Source: Clitoria ternatea (taxonomy: Eukaryota > Streptophyta > Magnoliopsida > Fabales > Fabaceae). Taken from it: 64,000 nucleotides of DNA. The stretch covers positions 231,068,242 to 231,132,241 of the forward strand of contig CM075670.1 of NCBI GenBank assembly GCA_037962975.1, in the 5' to 3' direction. The notes beneath the pieces were generated by a model. It was given only the letters and a program-made list of their open reading frames with translations. It ran no database searches and was not told where the DNA came from. Both the position numbers and the translations under genes were made by a program. Each line of letters starts with the position of its first letter. The first letter of the stretch is position 1. Below, piece after piece: positions 22,092 through 35,122 of this stretch.

Positions 22092-22729
22092 TGATCCGGT
22101 CTCAATACCGGTACCGAAGTAAGGATGTAATTTGTTCGCCTTCATCATGATACTAGTGTGGCAGGTATACCACCAGGCTATGAACCCCATAGAGGGGGCC
22201 CTACACCGGTATGACCCAGTAGTTATCTCACACACCAAGAAGCTCCACGTCACCTGACAGGAAGTACAAGGTACAGCCGCAAGGGGAATTCGTGGAAGAC
22301 GCGGCTCACCCCACGTCGCGCGTCAGAATCGTACACTGAGCAACGTACTATTTATCCCCTGACCCCACCTGCTCATAACTATTCATTCTCTAAGCTCATC
22401 TATAAATAGTCGATTCTTACACTCATAAAAGGTTACGTTGTTCTTATTCTTGATACACTGTTTCATTGCTTAAGTTCTCTTAGCTTGAATTCTCATTCTG
22501 GTTACTGACTTAAGCGTTGGAGAATCTTTGCAGGTGACACCACCTTTCGCCCCTCTTCAACGTGAAAGCTTGGTATGTAGGATCTCGAGGACAACAAGAC
22601 CGGATTTTCCCACTGAGAGTTCGGATCATAATACCGGATACCCACTGTACCGGTATACAAACACTTCAATCCTTGAATTTTGAGGCTGGTCCCTACTCCG
22701 GATCTTTGACCTTGGATTAGACCAGTTCA
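22092..22729 (+). mobile_element. 3' LTR of the Tat element
   Basis: It starts TGATCCGGTCTCAATACCGG after the polypurine tract and ends near GACCAGTTCA. It carries the U5 motif GAGAATCTTTGCAGGTGACA also found in the solo LTR at 16950, and a TATAAATAG box at about 22401. The right boundary is inferred by comparison with the solo LTR end and could be a few bases off. Confidence 0.75.
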
Positions 22730-22734
22730 ATTTC

Positions 22735-24030
22735 ATAATGTGTATACACTTCACAAAATATAACAACATGGATTGAGTTAAAGATTATATAAACGCCTGA
22801 ATTCCTGAAATCACGTTTAAAGAAATTTAAATATCATATAAACTTTATAATAAGACAAACTTTGTGTTATCAAATTTCTATATGTCATAATGTGTCTTTT
22901 AATATTTTCATGTCTATACATCTGACAAGAAACATACTTTTGCTTATATACTTTTAAAAATTTTTAGGTTTATATGATTTAATTTTTTTTATTTAATATT
23001 ACAATTCAGATTCATATTAATATAAATTTAGAAATATAAAAAAGACAACATCGATTGACTTAGACATGATATAAAAGCTTGAATTCCTAAAATTATATTT
23101 AAAGCAATTTAAATATCATATAAACTGTATAATAAGATAAAAATTATGTTATATAATTTTTATATTTCATAATATATTTTTGGTTATATACTTTTTAAAG
23201 TTATGTTTTTAACATTTTCATGTCTATACGGTTAACAAAAAAACATATTTTTGGTTATATACTTTTTAAATGTTTGGGTTTATATGATTTAAAAATATCT
23301 AAATTTCATATAAACTTGATAATAACACAAACTTGAGGTTATATAAGTTTTAGAGTTCATAATATGTTCCTTAATATTTCATCATGTGTATACACTTCAC
23401 AAAATATAACAATATGGATTGACTTAGAGATGATATAAACGCTTGAATTCCTGAAATCACGTTTAAAGAAATTTAAATGTCACAAAAACTTTATAATAAG
23501 ACAAACTTTGTCTTTTAATATTTTCATATCTATACATGTGACAAGAAACATACTTTTGCTCATATACTTTTTAAATTTTTAGGTTTATATGATTTAAATT
23601 TTTTAATTAATGTTACAATTCAGATTCATATTAACATAAATTTAGAAATATAAAAAAGACAACATCGATTGACTTAGACATGATATAAATGCTTGAATTC
23701 CTAAAATTATATTTAAAGCAATTTAAATATCATATAAACTTTATAATAAGACAAAAATTATGTTATATCATTTTTATATTTCATAATATATTTTTTTCAA
23801 TTTTCATGTGTACAGAGTTGACAAAAAACATACTTTTAGTTATATACTTGATAATAAGACAAAGTTTAAGTTATATAATTTTAAGATTTCATAATGTGTT
23901 CTTTAATATTTGATAATATAAAATACATTTGTTATACGATTATTAGTTTAATTATTATTTTAATTACATCAATCATACCGTTTTGTATAAAGAGTATGTC
24001 CAAATTTAATGTAATCTGAATTTAAAAGAC
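22735..24030. repeat. AT-rich tandem repeat array
   Basis: TGTATACACTTCACAAAATA at 22740 returns at 23393, giving a larger unit of about 650 bp. Smaller related blocks (GACTTAGACATGATATAAA, TTTAAAGCAATTTAAATATC) recur at about 250-330 bp. No credible coding frame. Similar AT-rich wording (AATAAGACAAAC, TTGGTTATATA) appears in the insertion at 46244-46688, so this is a dispersed repeat family. Confidence 0.8.
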
Positions 24031-24035
24031 TTTTT

Positions 24036-26699
24036 TGTGATGTCCTAGGTCAATTACCATTATTTTTATTCATTTTATTAAAATTCACAATAAATTTTTC
24101 ATGATTAAATAATTTAATTAAGTCCTAATTTAAAAAAATATTCATTTTCACTAAAAAGTCCCAAATCAGTAATTATATAGCCCTTTAAACTAAAAAAAAG
24201 TATTTAAGTTTGAAAAGAAACTAAAAGCTGAAATAGGGGGTTTGGCACTACAGGTGACACCCAAAACATAGGCCTAACGCTACATGCCAGGCTGACGCTT
24301 AGTGTCAGCATAACAGTAACATGCTGTTACATATTTTAGGCTAATCGGCCAACTTCAAACCTACCCAAATGGCCCGTTTTAGGTCTAATTGCCACAAAAC
24401 TTTACGGATCACATGTTTTCCCCATTTCAGAATTGTTGGCGCCGTTCGTTTGCCAAAATTCTAACATATGTGCAAGTTATGCATAAAATACAGTTTAACC
24501 CCCTTTAGTGCAAAACCCTTGCACCAAACACCCTAAATGGTTCCCAATTGGCCCAAGGCCATTGCACACAATTCCTAAATGTCCTAAGGGACCTAACGGT
24601 ACCTTTTGGGGGTCCTAGAACCCACCGGATCTTGGAGTCACCTATTTAGTTTCTTAAATCCACTATGATTCACTATATGCATAATTCTCTAAAACCAATC
24701 AATGTATCCTTACACTACTCAATCACATCACACACCTTACATAACAATCATTCATTCCGATAGAACCTGCCTATATCAATCATTCACGCAATATTGGCTT
24801 CATGCCGCAAATCATAATAATTCACACAGCATGCATATCACAATAATTAGTCATAACTCAAGTTACCATTATCATCATCAACCATAATCATCAATCTCAA
24901 TACCACATTGGTCATCATTACATCATCAACGCACCAAACAAGCACACTATAATCAATTCATTACGCGTAAGTAACAACCTGTTAAACACATATTCATATA
25001 GTACATAGATTCATGCTTCCTTGGCATCAACTCTCCGTTTGGTGCACCTCTGGGGCATTGGCATCCTCCCTGTCACTGGTCACTAAAATTTAATAAACCA
25101 TGGCAAGGGTGAGTGTTTGATATATCATAATTAATATTGGACAAAATATTAAAATCTAACAATACCTACTATTCACATTATTAAGTAATTTCTCTGACTT
25201 CCTGCATTTATACATGTATACATATATTTATTCATATATCTACCACTGGCTTATCACATACGTCATAGATCATCAAAGGTTTATACATTCATCATAATAG
25301 ATCATCAATTCATAGCTCATTATTAATCATGCATCCATCATCAATTCATATAATTCACAACTGACTCGCATGCATCTGACTCCTGGTATCCGGATACCTA
25401 AGGATCGACCTTCAGCTGGGGGTCTTACTTGACACCCCGTGGACCCTGCTTGGTCCACTGAGTCCTGCTTGACTTTTCACCTCAACCACCCGGTCCTACT
25501 TGACCATTGGGTAGCTCAACTGGGCACAAAGGCCACGGGAGCTAGAAACGAGAGGCTACACATACCGTCGGCTGTCCCACACCATATAATCACTTAAAAA
25601 ATCACATCATACATGGCATATTATCAACATGTCTTATTTACAATGTCAGAAGCTGATATATACACATCACTCAGGCGGCCTACTTGCCAAGCCCCTCCAC
25701 ACAAGCCTTGTTATACATTCTCATTAATCTCATCAAATTATGTATAATGACATCCACAAATATCATACCACACAACACTAACATCGATCAAAATTCATAA
25801 TTTATTTGATGTTACTTATGCATATAATTTATATATTTATTTTCCTCACTTCCTAACTCATAATTACTCAAATCCATATAATTCTTTATCCATCAATTAT
25901 TTAATCATGCTCAAACATAATATATAATTATATTAATTACGCTTAACTAACATACACAATCCATAATAATTTCTAAATAAATTCTAGGCCTGCCAAAGCT
26001 ATCATATATTCAAATCCTAATTAATTACAACCCGAATACCCCGTTACCTCGATTCCAAGCTTCGATAATTTGTTCTTGGTGTCGGTTGCATCCTTTGATC
26101 ACTTGATTCATTGTTCCTTTTCTAAACTCGACGCCCACTTCGTCGATCACCCGTCCAACGCTCATTTCAGCTTCTACGGTTATCAAAACATAGAACCGGT
26201 TAGTACATTGTCTTCTTCACACTTCTAAACTCATTATCCAAGCTCTTAAATCCATTAAATTTCAAAATCAAGGCCACCCATAACATATGCAAATTCAGTT
26301 TCTAGAGAAGAGGAGGGGAAGAAGAAGAAGAAGAAAGAATTGAAATTAAGAATCCCATTGACATTAGCTTAGTCCCAATTGTCCAAAACCATAAGAAATA
26401 AGAGTATCCACCAAGATTCTAGTAAAATCGCACCAGGGAGAAGAAAATGGAAGAAGAAAGTGTTTTCACGATTCTGTTTTGCATGTCCTTGTTTTAATCT
26501 GATCGTGACGCTGGCGCTACGTGTCAGCTCATTAATTTGCATCTGACGCTACGCGTCCCAGCCACACTACGCCTCAGGGTCCTGATTCTATTTTCCTTAA
26601 AAATTCATTTTAAACTCTATTTTCTTCTTATATTTCTTATTTATTATTATCCTAAGCTCTAATTATATTTTCAATTTATAAAACATCAAGGATGTTACA
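24036..26699 (-). mobile_element. Solo LTR of an unidentified gypsy-like element
   Basis: On the minus strand it begins TGTAACATCCTTGATG at 26699 and ends GGACATCACA at 24036. Both sides are flanked by TTTTT, compatible with a TSD but low in information. No primer-binding site or coding sequence adjoins it. It contains a GGTCC-TACTTGACC-type repeat block (about 25380-25510) and GACGCTACGCGTC-like imperfect palindromes near both ends (24276-24305, 26510-26575). No gene is seen inside. Confidence 0.65.
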
Positions 26700-26704
26700 T
26701 TTTT

Positions 26705-27129
26705 TAAATTAATATTTAAAAGTAATAATAACATCTTATTTCATTCTTAAATTTTTAAAATAATTAAATAGATCCTTCATATTAAATGAACCACTTTTTC
26801 CATGCAATGCACCTTTCAATGTAATTCAACCAGTGGCTTCTCATTCTCCCTCCAATATATTTTCCTTCAAAGACTTGAACGGTTTCTCTTCAAATGCTTT
26901 TGTTAAATGTACATTACTTCTCAAACCAAGAAACTGAAGCAATCCTGATGCTCTCCATAGCATCAAGTGAACAATAACTGAAGCTCCTCAAAATGTCGTG
27001 GTCAAGCAATCCTGATGCTCTCCATAGCAGCGTCTTTCTGAATGACCCAAACAAGTTATAATGGTCATTCATTTATTTGTCCCCTCTTTCCTTGAATAAT
27101 GAACCCCCTTCATTTTTATCTCTTGTAGG
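26705..27129. other. Non-coding spacer with a 67-bp tandem duplication
   Basis: AATCCTGATGCTCTCCATAG occurs at 26941 and again at 27007. No convincing reading frame or element end was seen. Confidence 0.6.
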
Positions 27130-28444
27130 TTTTTACACATGCTGATAAATGTCTTCTAAAGAGGTTTAGAGCAGAACTTCCCTCCGAATGGCTATTAATG
27201 CATCTGAACAACCATGTAGTTATACTGACGTTCCATCGCACCAAAAATGAAGGCTTTCTCAAAGAAGGTTTGCAGGAGATGAGAGACTGTTATGGTTTAT
27301 ATTTTGATAGTTAGGTGGTGATTTGATTATATGGGAGAGGGGAAGTTCAAAATCAGAGTCTATGACGAGGATGGAAAGGAGATAGGCTATTCGGTCCAAC
27401 GGACTCATCTTGCAGACTTTGATGTCAGACTTACTTCTTACCAAGCAATAACCAGCCAATTAGTAAATTTGCTCAAATAATCTACCATTTCAGTAACTTT
27501 CTGCATAGACACTGTTGATCCCAAATTCTTGTGATGTTTTTGGTCTTCATCCCTTTAAATATCTAAAATAATTTTAAAACCCTCTGCTTTGTACCCCCAA
27601 ACCATTGATATCCAACTCAGACATCATACTAAAATGACTGTATCAAATACAGGTTCACAAATCTAGTAACATGCCAAGCATTATCTTTACAAACACATGT
27701 TTATTGTTATAAAATTAAAAAAACGTTGTAAGTCTTGCATCTCTTATTTTGATATGAATTTTTTAGCCATTATATGTGACATTGCTGCTGTCGTGTTCCC
27801 CGTAAAGCAAATGATAAATAACTGCATCAACAAATATTCTTTATAGACCATAGTGTTCCTTTTGGAATTTTAATACCCCTATTTTTTTATCCCTTGAATT
27901 TTTTATATGATGGATACATTAATAGTTTTGTTATTCCATTCTTTGAATTATTTCCTTGGGAATTCTTGCATCTCCTGTTTTCAAATGAATTTTTTAAGCA
28001 TTACATGTGACATTGTTGTTGTCGTGTTCCCCACAAAACAAATGACAAATAACTCATGATTAAATGTTCATTATGAAAATACTATTGCCTTTCGAATATT
28101 TATACCCCTGTTTTTGTATTCCTTCAATATTGTTATATAGTGGATAGATTAGTTGATTTTTTATTCCGTTCTTTCCATGGTTTCCTTGACAGAACTTGCC
28201 AAAGAATGCATCTAACCATCTTCTTTCATCTGGATCAAGTACATGGACTCTTTGTGGTTCGTCTGGTGTGGAAGTCAACTGTCATATCATTAATCATGTC
28301 AAAGGCCGATGATATGCCAAGTTCAGAGCTGGTTTGAAAATGTTTTGCAAAATGCATTCTCTGAAAGAGTATGATAAATGTTCCTTCCAATTTTTTCAGA
28401 CAAAGACAATTATTGTTCTGTCAAGATCGATAGGCAGTGAGTAG
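27130..28444 (+). pseudogene. Two-domain B3 (REM-like) DNA-binding protein relic
   Basis: Exon-like segment one (about 27132-27480) reads RFRAELPSEWLLMHL, then GFLKEGLQEMRD, and after a one-base frame slip and stops GKFKIRVYDEDGKEIGY, which follows the order of a plant B3 domain. Segment two (about 28193-28444), preceded by a 3' splice-like TTGACAG, reads NLPKNASNHLL, then YAKFRAG, LKMFCKMHSLKEYDKCSFQF, like the C-terminal half of another B3 domain (W-x-x-F, then L-K-x-x-D-x-C-x-F). A TAG, two TGA-type stops and the frame slip make it non-functional. B3 proteins of the REM group are nuclear DNA-binding factors. It lies in the same orientation as the Helitron gene downstream and could be a captured fragment or an independent dead gene. 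Identification is by motif pattern only. Confidence 0.5.
27730..28185 (+). repeat. Tandem duplication of about 232 bp in the B3 intron
   Basis: CTTGCATCTCTTATTTTGAT at 27733 is matched by CTTGCATCTCCTGTTTTCAA at 27965. Both are followed by GTGACATTG and GTCGTGTTCCCC. The duplication covers the end of the intron up to the second B3 exon. Confidence 0.8.
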
Positions 28445-29599
28445 TTTTATAAGAATGCATATGGTGAAAATTAATTTATTGAAGAATGCAAAAGAAAAAT
28501 TGGAATTTCCTTTGATTCAATTCATCGGAAATTATTCTATTATTTGGTTTTTTAATAGTTATATTTATCTCATTACCTTCAATATATAATACTTATATAT
28601 TTTCTTAATGTCTAATACTATTCTTTTTTTGTAAATATCTTTTTGAATATGGAGTATTAGTAATCAAATACCAAAAATAACATTGAAAGGAAAACTTAAT
28701 ACCATAACCATAATACCGTAACCATACAAAACTGCCATACTATCTAATGTTACACATAATTGATAATAAGATATACAATTGTTTTAAAAACTGACTATAA
28801 AATTTTATCTAAAAATCGTATTACATGTTCGTTATGTTTGAAGTAGAGAAATTATTGAAATTTTATGTAAAAGTCGTATTACAAGCGAATTTGATGCAAC
28901 TGTAAAACAAGTAGATAGATTAATAGATTAATGATAAGTTACTTTTGTTTGGAGTAAATTAAATACAAGTTTTTGGTAAATTGATTACGTCGGGCTACAG
29001 AACTTTGCATTTCTCACTATCGTATATCTAAGATGATTAACATAATACATTTCATGTTTAACAATTATGACAGAACCAAGCTGCATGTTCTGAGAAACAC
29101 AAACATTAATCTCATGTTAGACCCTCTTCTAAAAACTTAAGTCAATTTTAGGAAACTTTTAAAAACATAAATGCAAATTACCCCTATATTAATCAACTGA
29201 TTAATTTGGTAATTTCTAAAAATAGGGTTTATTCTTTCTATTATATGGACTTTCCAAAATTATAAGTTTCTATTCAAGCATTTTCTGAGTATTCACCTAC
29301 AATGGTTGGATAACACATTAACAACCGTTAATATTTTGTTGGATCTTCAAAGCTTTGGTATTATGATTGATTACTATAAGCGTGCAATAAAGGTAGAAAA
29401 CATGAAAGGTCACCCTTAATACATAAAGTCTTTCATACCAAATCTAATTAATACGAGCAGCCCTTTGCCACATGTCCGTCTTAATTAACTAAGTGGTTTT
29501 TTTACAGGACCAGCAATCAGTTCTCTCTCTTGAATAAAATCTTGGTATACATTACTTCAACGTCAACCAAGGCCAACTAGCAGTTGTAAAACTTCCCGT
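28445..29599. other. AT-rich region with no recognised feature
   Basis: No coding frame, repeat or element end that I can support was seen. It is AT-rich like the Helitron introns downstream. Confidence 0.5.
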
Positions 29600-31781
29600 A
29601 GTGCAAAGTGACGATTATTTTCCCTTATTCTGTGTATGGAAGCTAATTTTTCAAGGTAGTAAACATCAGTGCATGAACAACTTGAAGGGTCTTCACAATG
29701 GACTGGATGAACACCTTAGAAAAAAATGGCAAGGTCTGAAAGGAAAGAACGACTATAGCAAAAAAGAAAAAGACAATGGTCTACTAAATCTAATCATTCA
29801 AATGCTCAAGGTAATTATGATACATTTTAATGTTCTTCTTGCAGTATAAATTTATAAACTTTTTGGTTTATAATTTTGTATATACTGATGATTTCATTAA
29901 AAGACATTGCTATAAACTAAGTTATATCAGGATGGTGATATGCATACAATGTTATAAGATGCTCTTCCATGTTTCAATCTTTTTAAAATTTTATCTTTTA
30001 TAACAATGTACTTGAAGGAGTAGGTAGTTCATCAAATGATGTCAATGATGATGCTTCCTTGCCAATTCATTCTGTTCAAATTAAAGGTTAATGGTTAATA
30101 TTATTTTGCTTAACAAAACTGGAAACATTGTATACCAGAAGTAGGAACCACCTTTTCATGACAGCTTGCTCATACCACCAGGGAATCTTAACATGTTTTT
30201 CCAGCTTCTCATCATATTATACAACCTATTCTATATAAAGTTATGATGTATATTATCTTCTTAATCGTGAATATGGTTCAACCAGCATGTGTGAACCACT
30301 AATAACTTGCAATGATGTAATTTATTTACCAACTACTGTTGTTCAAACTTAAATAGATGAATATGTTCCAATCTAAATATTGGAAAGGTCTATATGTCAT
30401 AGAATACAAAAATTTTCATCACCCAATTGTCTTTACTTTAGGACATACAACATTAACATTGTCCATGACCCTAATTTTGGTCTATCCTTTGATGAATAAA
30501 ACCTGATTCTCTGACATAACAAATGGTATCATGATTTCATATGTTGTATAATGTTATGGTGGTTATCAACTTATTACTAAATGGGGACTTTGCTTTTATG
30601 AATAGGCAACACATTATTAGGTCCCAACCATGACCACTCTTTATCAAATGGTGATCTTCAAATGAAAGGTGAAGATAAAATTATATATTTTATAGTATTA
30701 GTTCAATCATGAAATGACAAATATGTTATGACACAATGCTTTTTATTGTAGGAAATGGATAATTAATATTTGCTAATACCCAAAATCCTAATGTACCTTT
30801 GAGGAATAGAACCCTTTATCAGAGATAACAAATGGTATGATAATGTTTTCTCCTTTGTTGTACGCAACATTATTATTTTTTAAATATGACCAGAGGAAAC
30901 TAGTTTGAAAAAGAGACTTAACATTGGCAATCCAAATCAACCTCCCAACATTTTCTATATCCAAGGTATGTTATCAATGATTATTGTGAAATTTAATAAA
31001 AAGTAATGTTATCTTTATATTCCTTCGATAATAATTTTTTAACAGATTTGGAACATTACTCAAATAACATGTCTGGAGTATGTAATGTATTTCCAAAGAA
31101 AAGGTAAGTTTATCTATATATTTTTTTATCATGTCTTTCAATGCACCTTCCTCAGACATTTCCATTACTGTTTTGTGTCATTAGAAGATTATCATGATGT
31201 TAAAATACGATTGTTTGATGATGTGTGTACATTATGCATACAATTCATTAAAAGCGGGGAAGCATACAATTGTTCAGTCAAGAATACTTGATGGTGATAC
31301 CTCAAAGAACCTGTCATCATTGTTTGAAGCAGAAGTTGCTAAAGACTGCAGAAACCTTGAACATGGAGGATTTGTAGAATCTGATTAAAATAAAGGTTTT
31401 TTTGTTCAACTGCTTTACTAATTTTTCCTGCCTTTTCACAAGTGTTACAAGTAGATGATCCCACACCTTGCACATATCAATAACGATTTAATCAAATTTA
31501 TTTCATTCATCAGAGGACATCAATTTGTCAAATACATTAACTTTTATGCCATCATTGGATGGAGTTCAGCTTCCTTAGTTATACCACCTTGCTAAAAACA
31601 TTGAATCAAACATTGGAGCATTGGATGAGTCTGTTGTCCCCAATCAAGGTCAGTTCATCATCAATGAACAATTAACCATCAATGATTCTTTAATCCAACT
31701 TTATTTAGAATATTTTGTAAACACTCTTTGTTTTGATGTTTAAATAAACAACAGTTTGTACTACAAATACTGAATGCATTA
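29600..31781 (+). pseudogene. Probable 5' part of the Helitron replicase gene (small exons)
   Basis: Several short open stretches flanked by GT and AG signals alternate with AT-rich intron-like DNA, for example GNTLLGPNHDHSLSNGD near 30605, NPNVPLRNRTLY near 30785, NIGNPNQPPNIFYIQG near 30920 and DGDTSKNLSSLFEAEVAKDC near 31290. Two exon-intron blocks are duplicated (about 30460-30580 and 30770-30880). Low-complexity N-terminal exons of this type precede the Rep domain in plant Helitrons. The link rests on strand, spacing and continuity with the Rep exons after 43130. The exact start is unknown. Confidence 0.4.
31454..31781 (+). repeat. First copy (left part) of a 575-bp tandem duplication, split by E2
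   Basis: This part plus 43135-43381 forms unit one. Unit two is 43382-43957. The shared stretch includes the exon-like LYHLAKNIESNIGALDESVV coding and an intron-like segment. Confidence 0.85.
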
Positions 31782-34700
31782 TGTAACGCCCCGAAACGTG
31801 GATTAAAAATTTTCGAGTAAATTTTTCGCTTTTTCGAAAGATCATTTTAAAAATTATAAATTTAATTCAGAGTTTATATAACAATTAATAACAGCGGAAA
31901 AATTATCATACATACTAGTCGTGAATAATTAAATTCAAGAAAATATTTGAGTAGCGGAAACGATTGTGAATATAATAGTACATGACATATTATATTTATT
32001 ACAACCCATAAATTCAAAGTTCAGGTAATAAAACAAATAGACATCCATCATGGCATCATTCTGCATTCTGCGTGTCATTCACTGTAAAAATTAATGTAAG
32101 AGTGAGACAGAATATAGAATAAATATAAAATAGATAAAATTGCACAAACACAATCAACAATTCATAATGATATGATGAATATGCCAAACAAGTCCATTAA
32201 TAGATCTTTAATTAGTCAAATGATGTCATGCTGGATCCATTTGGTCTTGGTGGGAATACTGCAGTAAAAGTCTCATAGAGACACAAATAGGGCTTTAGCA
32301 TATACCATGAATCCCTATACTTCATGGCGCTTAAGTACCGAAGTACACAATATCATAAGTAGGACTTCTGCATAAACCATGAATCCCTACACTCCATGGC
32401 ACACAACATAATAGGGCTTAACTCATCATAGAGTAACCCCCCACCAGGGTAGGCAATCATGGAACCCCTAAATTCCATGATGCGTCCGAATGCTTATGAT
32501 GCATGAATGCCTTTAATTCTTTTAACATACCATGATATCCACGATTCCAAAACCTCTTGGATACTACAAGTCCTCAAGGACACAATACACATAATAATTC
32601 ACAAAATCATGGATTTACTGTTTCAACCACATATGTCAATAACCACAAGGCATTCATGTACATATATATTAATTATGTCATTCATAATTATTCACCATCA
32701 CAATATACAAACTGTGTGATACTCAACAACATTTATAAAAATTCATAATCACTCAATAATTTAATAAATAATTTTTATACATAGAGAAAATATCATTTTC
32801 TTTCAAAATAGCCATTTTAAGTGACTCTCAGCATCCCCAACAGCAACATACATTAGCAAAACAGTCATAACATGGGCAAATCAACTCCTTTTTAGGTGAT
32901 TCCACTTTCTATAGCTCAATAATACATTTATCTACAACTTTCACGAAGAACACAGTTTCAAATTCCGAACAGAAATATTACTTATTCACGAAATACCACA
33001 CTGCCTCAAGGTGAGTTTTTCAAAACGTACATATATTAGTAATTTCAGTGTTTCTGGAGTTACAAAAATGATTTTCGCATGAAACCAGTTCTAAAATACT
33101 CTTAACATAATTATCTACAACTTTCATGAAGACTCAAACAACTAATTCATACCACAAAATTCCCAGTATTGAAAACAAGATTTGGATTTCCAAAATTCCA
33201 GAATTTCAGAATTTCAGCTTGCACATACTTCAGTAATTTGAGCATAACTTGAACTACAAAAATTATTTTGATGTGAAACCACTTTCTAAAAATCCATAAC
33301 TTAATTATCTACAACTTTCATGAAGACATAAAGGGCTTATTATGCACGTACAATTCCCAGCATAGCAAAATATACACAAAACATGGAACAAATCTTTCAC
33401 TCGGACATGCAGTAGTAATCTGGTTATAACTTTTACTATACTTACTCAAATTAATAGAATCAGGTCTCATAATTTAGATAACAAAAAGATCTACAAATTT
33501 CATGAAGAAGTCAAAGACAATTTCATATGTTTTCAGTTCCAAAATTGAACTACAAGATGCGAAATTAAGACTGTAATCCTAGAACAGCATACAACTCTAC
33601 CCATTTCACAAATATTCATAACCCTGTCCCCTCTTACTTGGTTTGAAGACTTTTAGCTGACTGGAAAAGAGGTCTCCTGGCTGTCCTGGTTCTATTCGAA
33701 GGTCTTGAGGAAGAAGAAAAATGGTATACTGTAATGCTGTTTTCTCTTAAGAGTTTTTGAAGAGATATGGTTTTGTTTTAAAAGCAAGGCAGTGGGGAAC
33801 AAGCCCTTTGTGAGTGGGTTTGTTAGTGCTGTTAGTGGAGATAATGGAGGATTAATAATAGAAGGTGGCTATCTGAGTGCTCATTTCTGGCCGTCCTACG
33901 TACTAGAGCAATTAGTGGGATTAAATATATTAAAATAATGCCTAAAAGACAAGAGAAGGGTCAAAAAGTTACTTCTGCACTTCAAAACCGACTAGAATTC
34001 CATTTCCAAGTCCGGTTGAGCATCCGGTCTTGTACACCGGCTCAAAATCATCCGGTGTGTACATCCGTTCTAAGGAAAGCTAACCTTCCTAGCAACCGAC
34101 AGGTGTTCATCAATGATAATCCGAACTAAATTCATCCGGTCTCACCTGAACCGAAGTCAGCTATGTGAGAGCAGAGTGGTGGGTGTGAGGGCGGTATTGA
34201 ATGTATGGGGCGGTGTAGGCACACCTTAGTGTGTAAATAACTCCTAAGAAATGTCCATGCTCAAAAGACGTTCTCATCACTCCGTCAATGCATCTGACCT
34301 CGTCAATGCCTATTACTCCGTCATGGCATGAGACTCCGCCTATACTCACTACTCTGCCGAGGTACGTGACTCCGCCTAAGCTAATTACTCCGCCAAGGTA
34401 CGTGACCCCGCCTAATCTAATTACTCCGTCAAGGTACGTGATTCCGCCTAAGCTTTACTCCGCCAATAAAGAACAGTTCAAACACCATCCAACTATTCAG
34501 TAAGCAACTAACAACCTCCAATAGCCAACAGTTCGGGAAACTATACCGTCCAGCAACCAGTAAGACGTCACCCAGTCTCGTGGACAATTAGTAGGCTTTC
34601 TGCTTAGGAAAACCGTACTCTTTTATTGTTATCTTCTTTTCTTGGACGGACTCAATTCCGGTCTTGAATATCATTTCAAAGTTATCCGTCCTACAGCTCT

Positions 34701-35074
34701 TGGTAAAGTGTTGATCCGGTATGCAACATAAAAGACAATCCTATCCACACCGGTTGTCCGGTGTGATGTGGCATTTATTGTCATCCGTTCTTCCCCTTTG
34801 GAACCTTGAGGTCGTCCTAGCCTTGGAGGTCAGAACGGATCAGAAATGTTTCTTCCAATCTCACTCAATTTACTCCTCTATCTTCATTCTTTCACTCGGA
34901 ATTTGGATCTTATCAAGATAGATCTATGTCATTTCTATAATTATACCCAAAAATGGAATTTTTGGAGTATTATAAACCATTCATAAAGTGTTTTTATTCA
35001 TTAATAAACACTTACAAGCCTTCCATGCTTCATAAATTACAAAATAGAGCTATTATTAAAAGCAGGATGTTACA
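31782..35074 (-). mobile_element. E2 3' LTR
   Basis: Plus-strand reading TGTAACGCCCC to GGATGTTACA. It contains CCATGAATCCCTA-type inverted motifs (32300-32490), a body of roughly 180-190 bp units each with TCTACAACTTTCATGAAG (about 32930, 33112, 33310, 33490), an 18-bp array (34279-34465) and many CCGGT motifs. Confidence 0.97.
34279..34465. repeat. Exact 18-bp tandem array in E2 3' LTR
   Basis: ACTCCGCC or a near variant starts at 34279, 34297, 34315, 34333, 34351, 34369, 34387, 34405, 34423, 34441 and 34457. The first ten are at exactly 18-bp steps. The ORF over it (34288-34503) only mirrors the period as a six-residue repeat. Confidence 0.95.
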
Positions 35075-35075
35075 A

Positions 35076-35086
35076 TTCTCCCACCC
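35076..35086 (-). other. E2 polypurine tract
   Basis: The minus strand reads GGGTGGGAGAA next to the LTR start TGTAACATCC. Confidence 0.85.
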
Positions 35087-35122
35087 TAATAAAAATTTCA
35101 TCCTCGAAATTTAACGCGCTCC

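Larger units (their letters stand above)
10100..22729 (+). mobile_element. Truncated Tat-lineage Ty3/gypsy element hosting three solo LTRs
   Basis: In plus-strand order: protease, RT, RNase H, a second RNase H, INT, tandem-repeat 3' region, an antisense extra ORF, a polypurine tract and the 3' LTR. The second RNase H and the antisense ORF between pol and the 3' LTR are known traits of Tat (Retand/Ogre) elements. The 5' LTR and gag are missing at the left joint. Solo LTRs at 13337-14858, 16950-17678 and 20631-21980 are later insertions. Many stops show that it is old. Confidence 0.85.

Noticed and set aside
16950..22729. A separate non-autonomous element bounded by the LTRs at 16950 and 22092
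   Set aside because: The first LTR has its own perfect TSD and splits the antisense ORF, the LTR middles differ, and no primer-binding site follows 17678.
34288..34503. ORF with a six-residue Thr-Pro-Pro repeat (also 42343-42558)
   Set aside because: A by-product of the 18-bp LTR array, which happens to lack stops in this frame.
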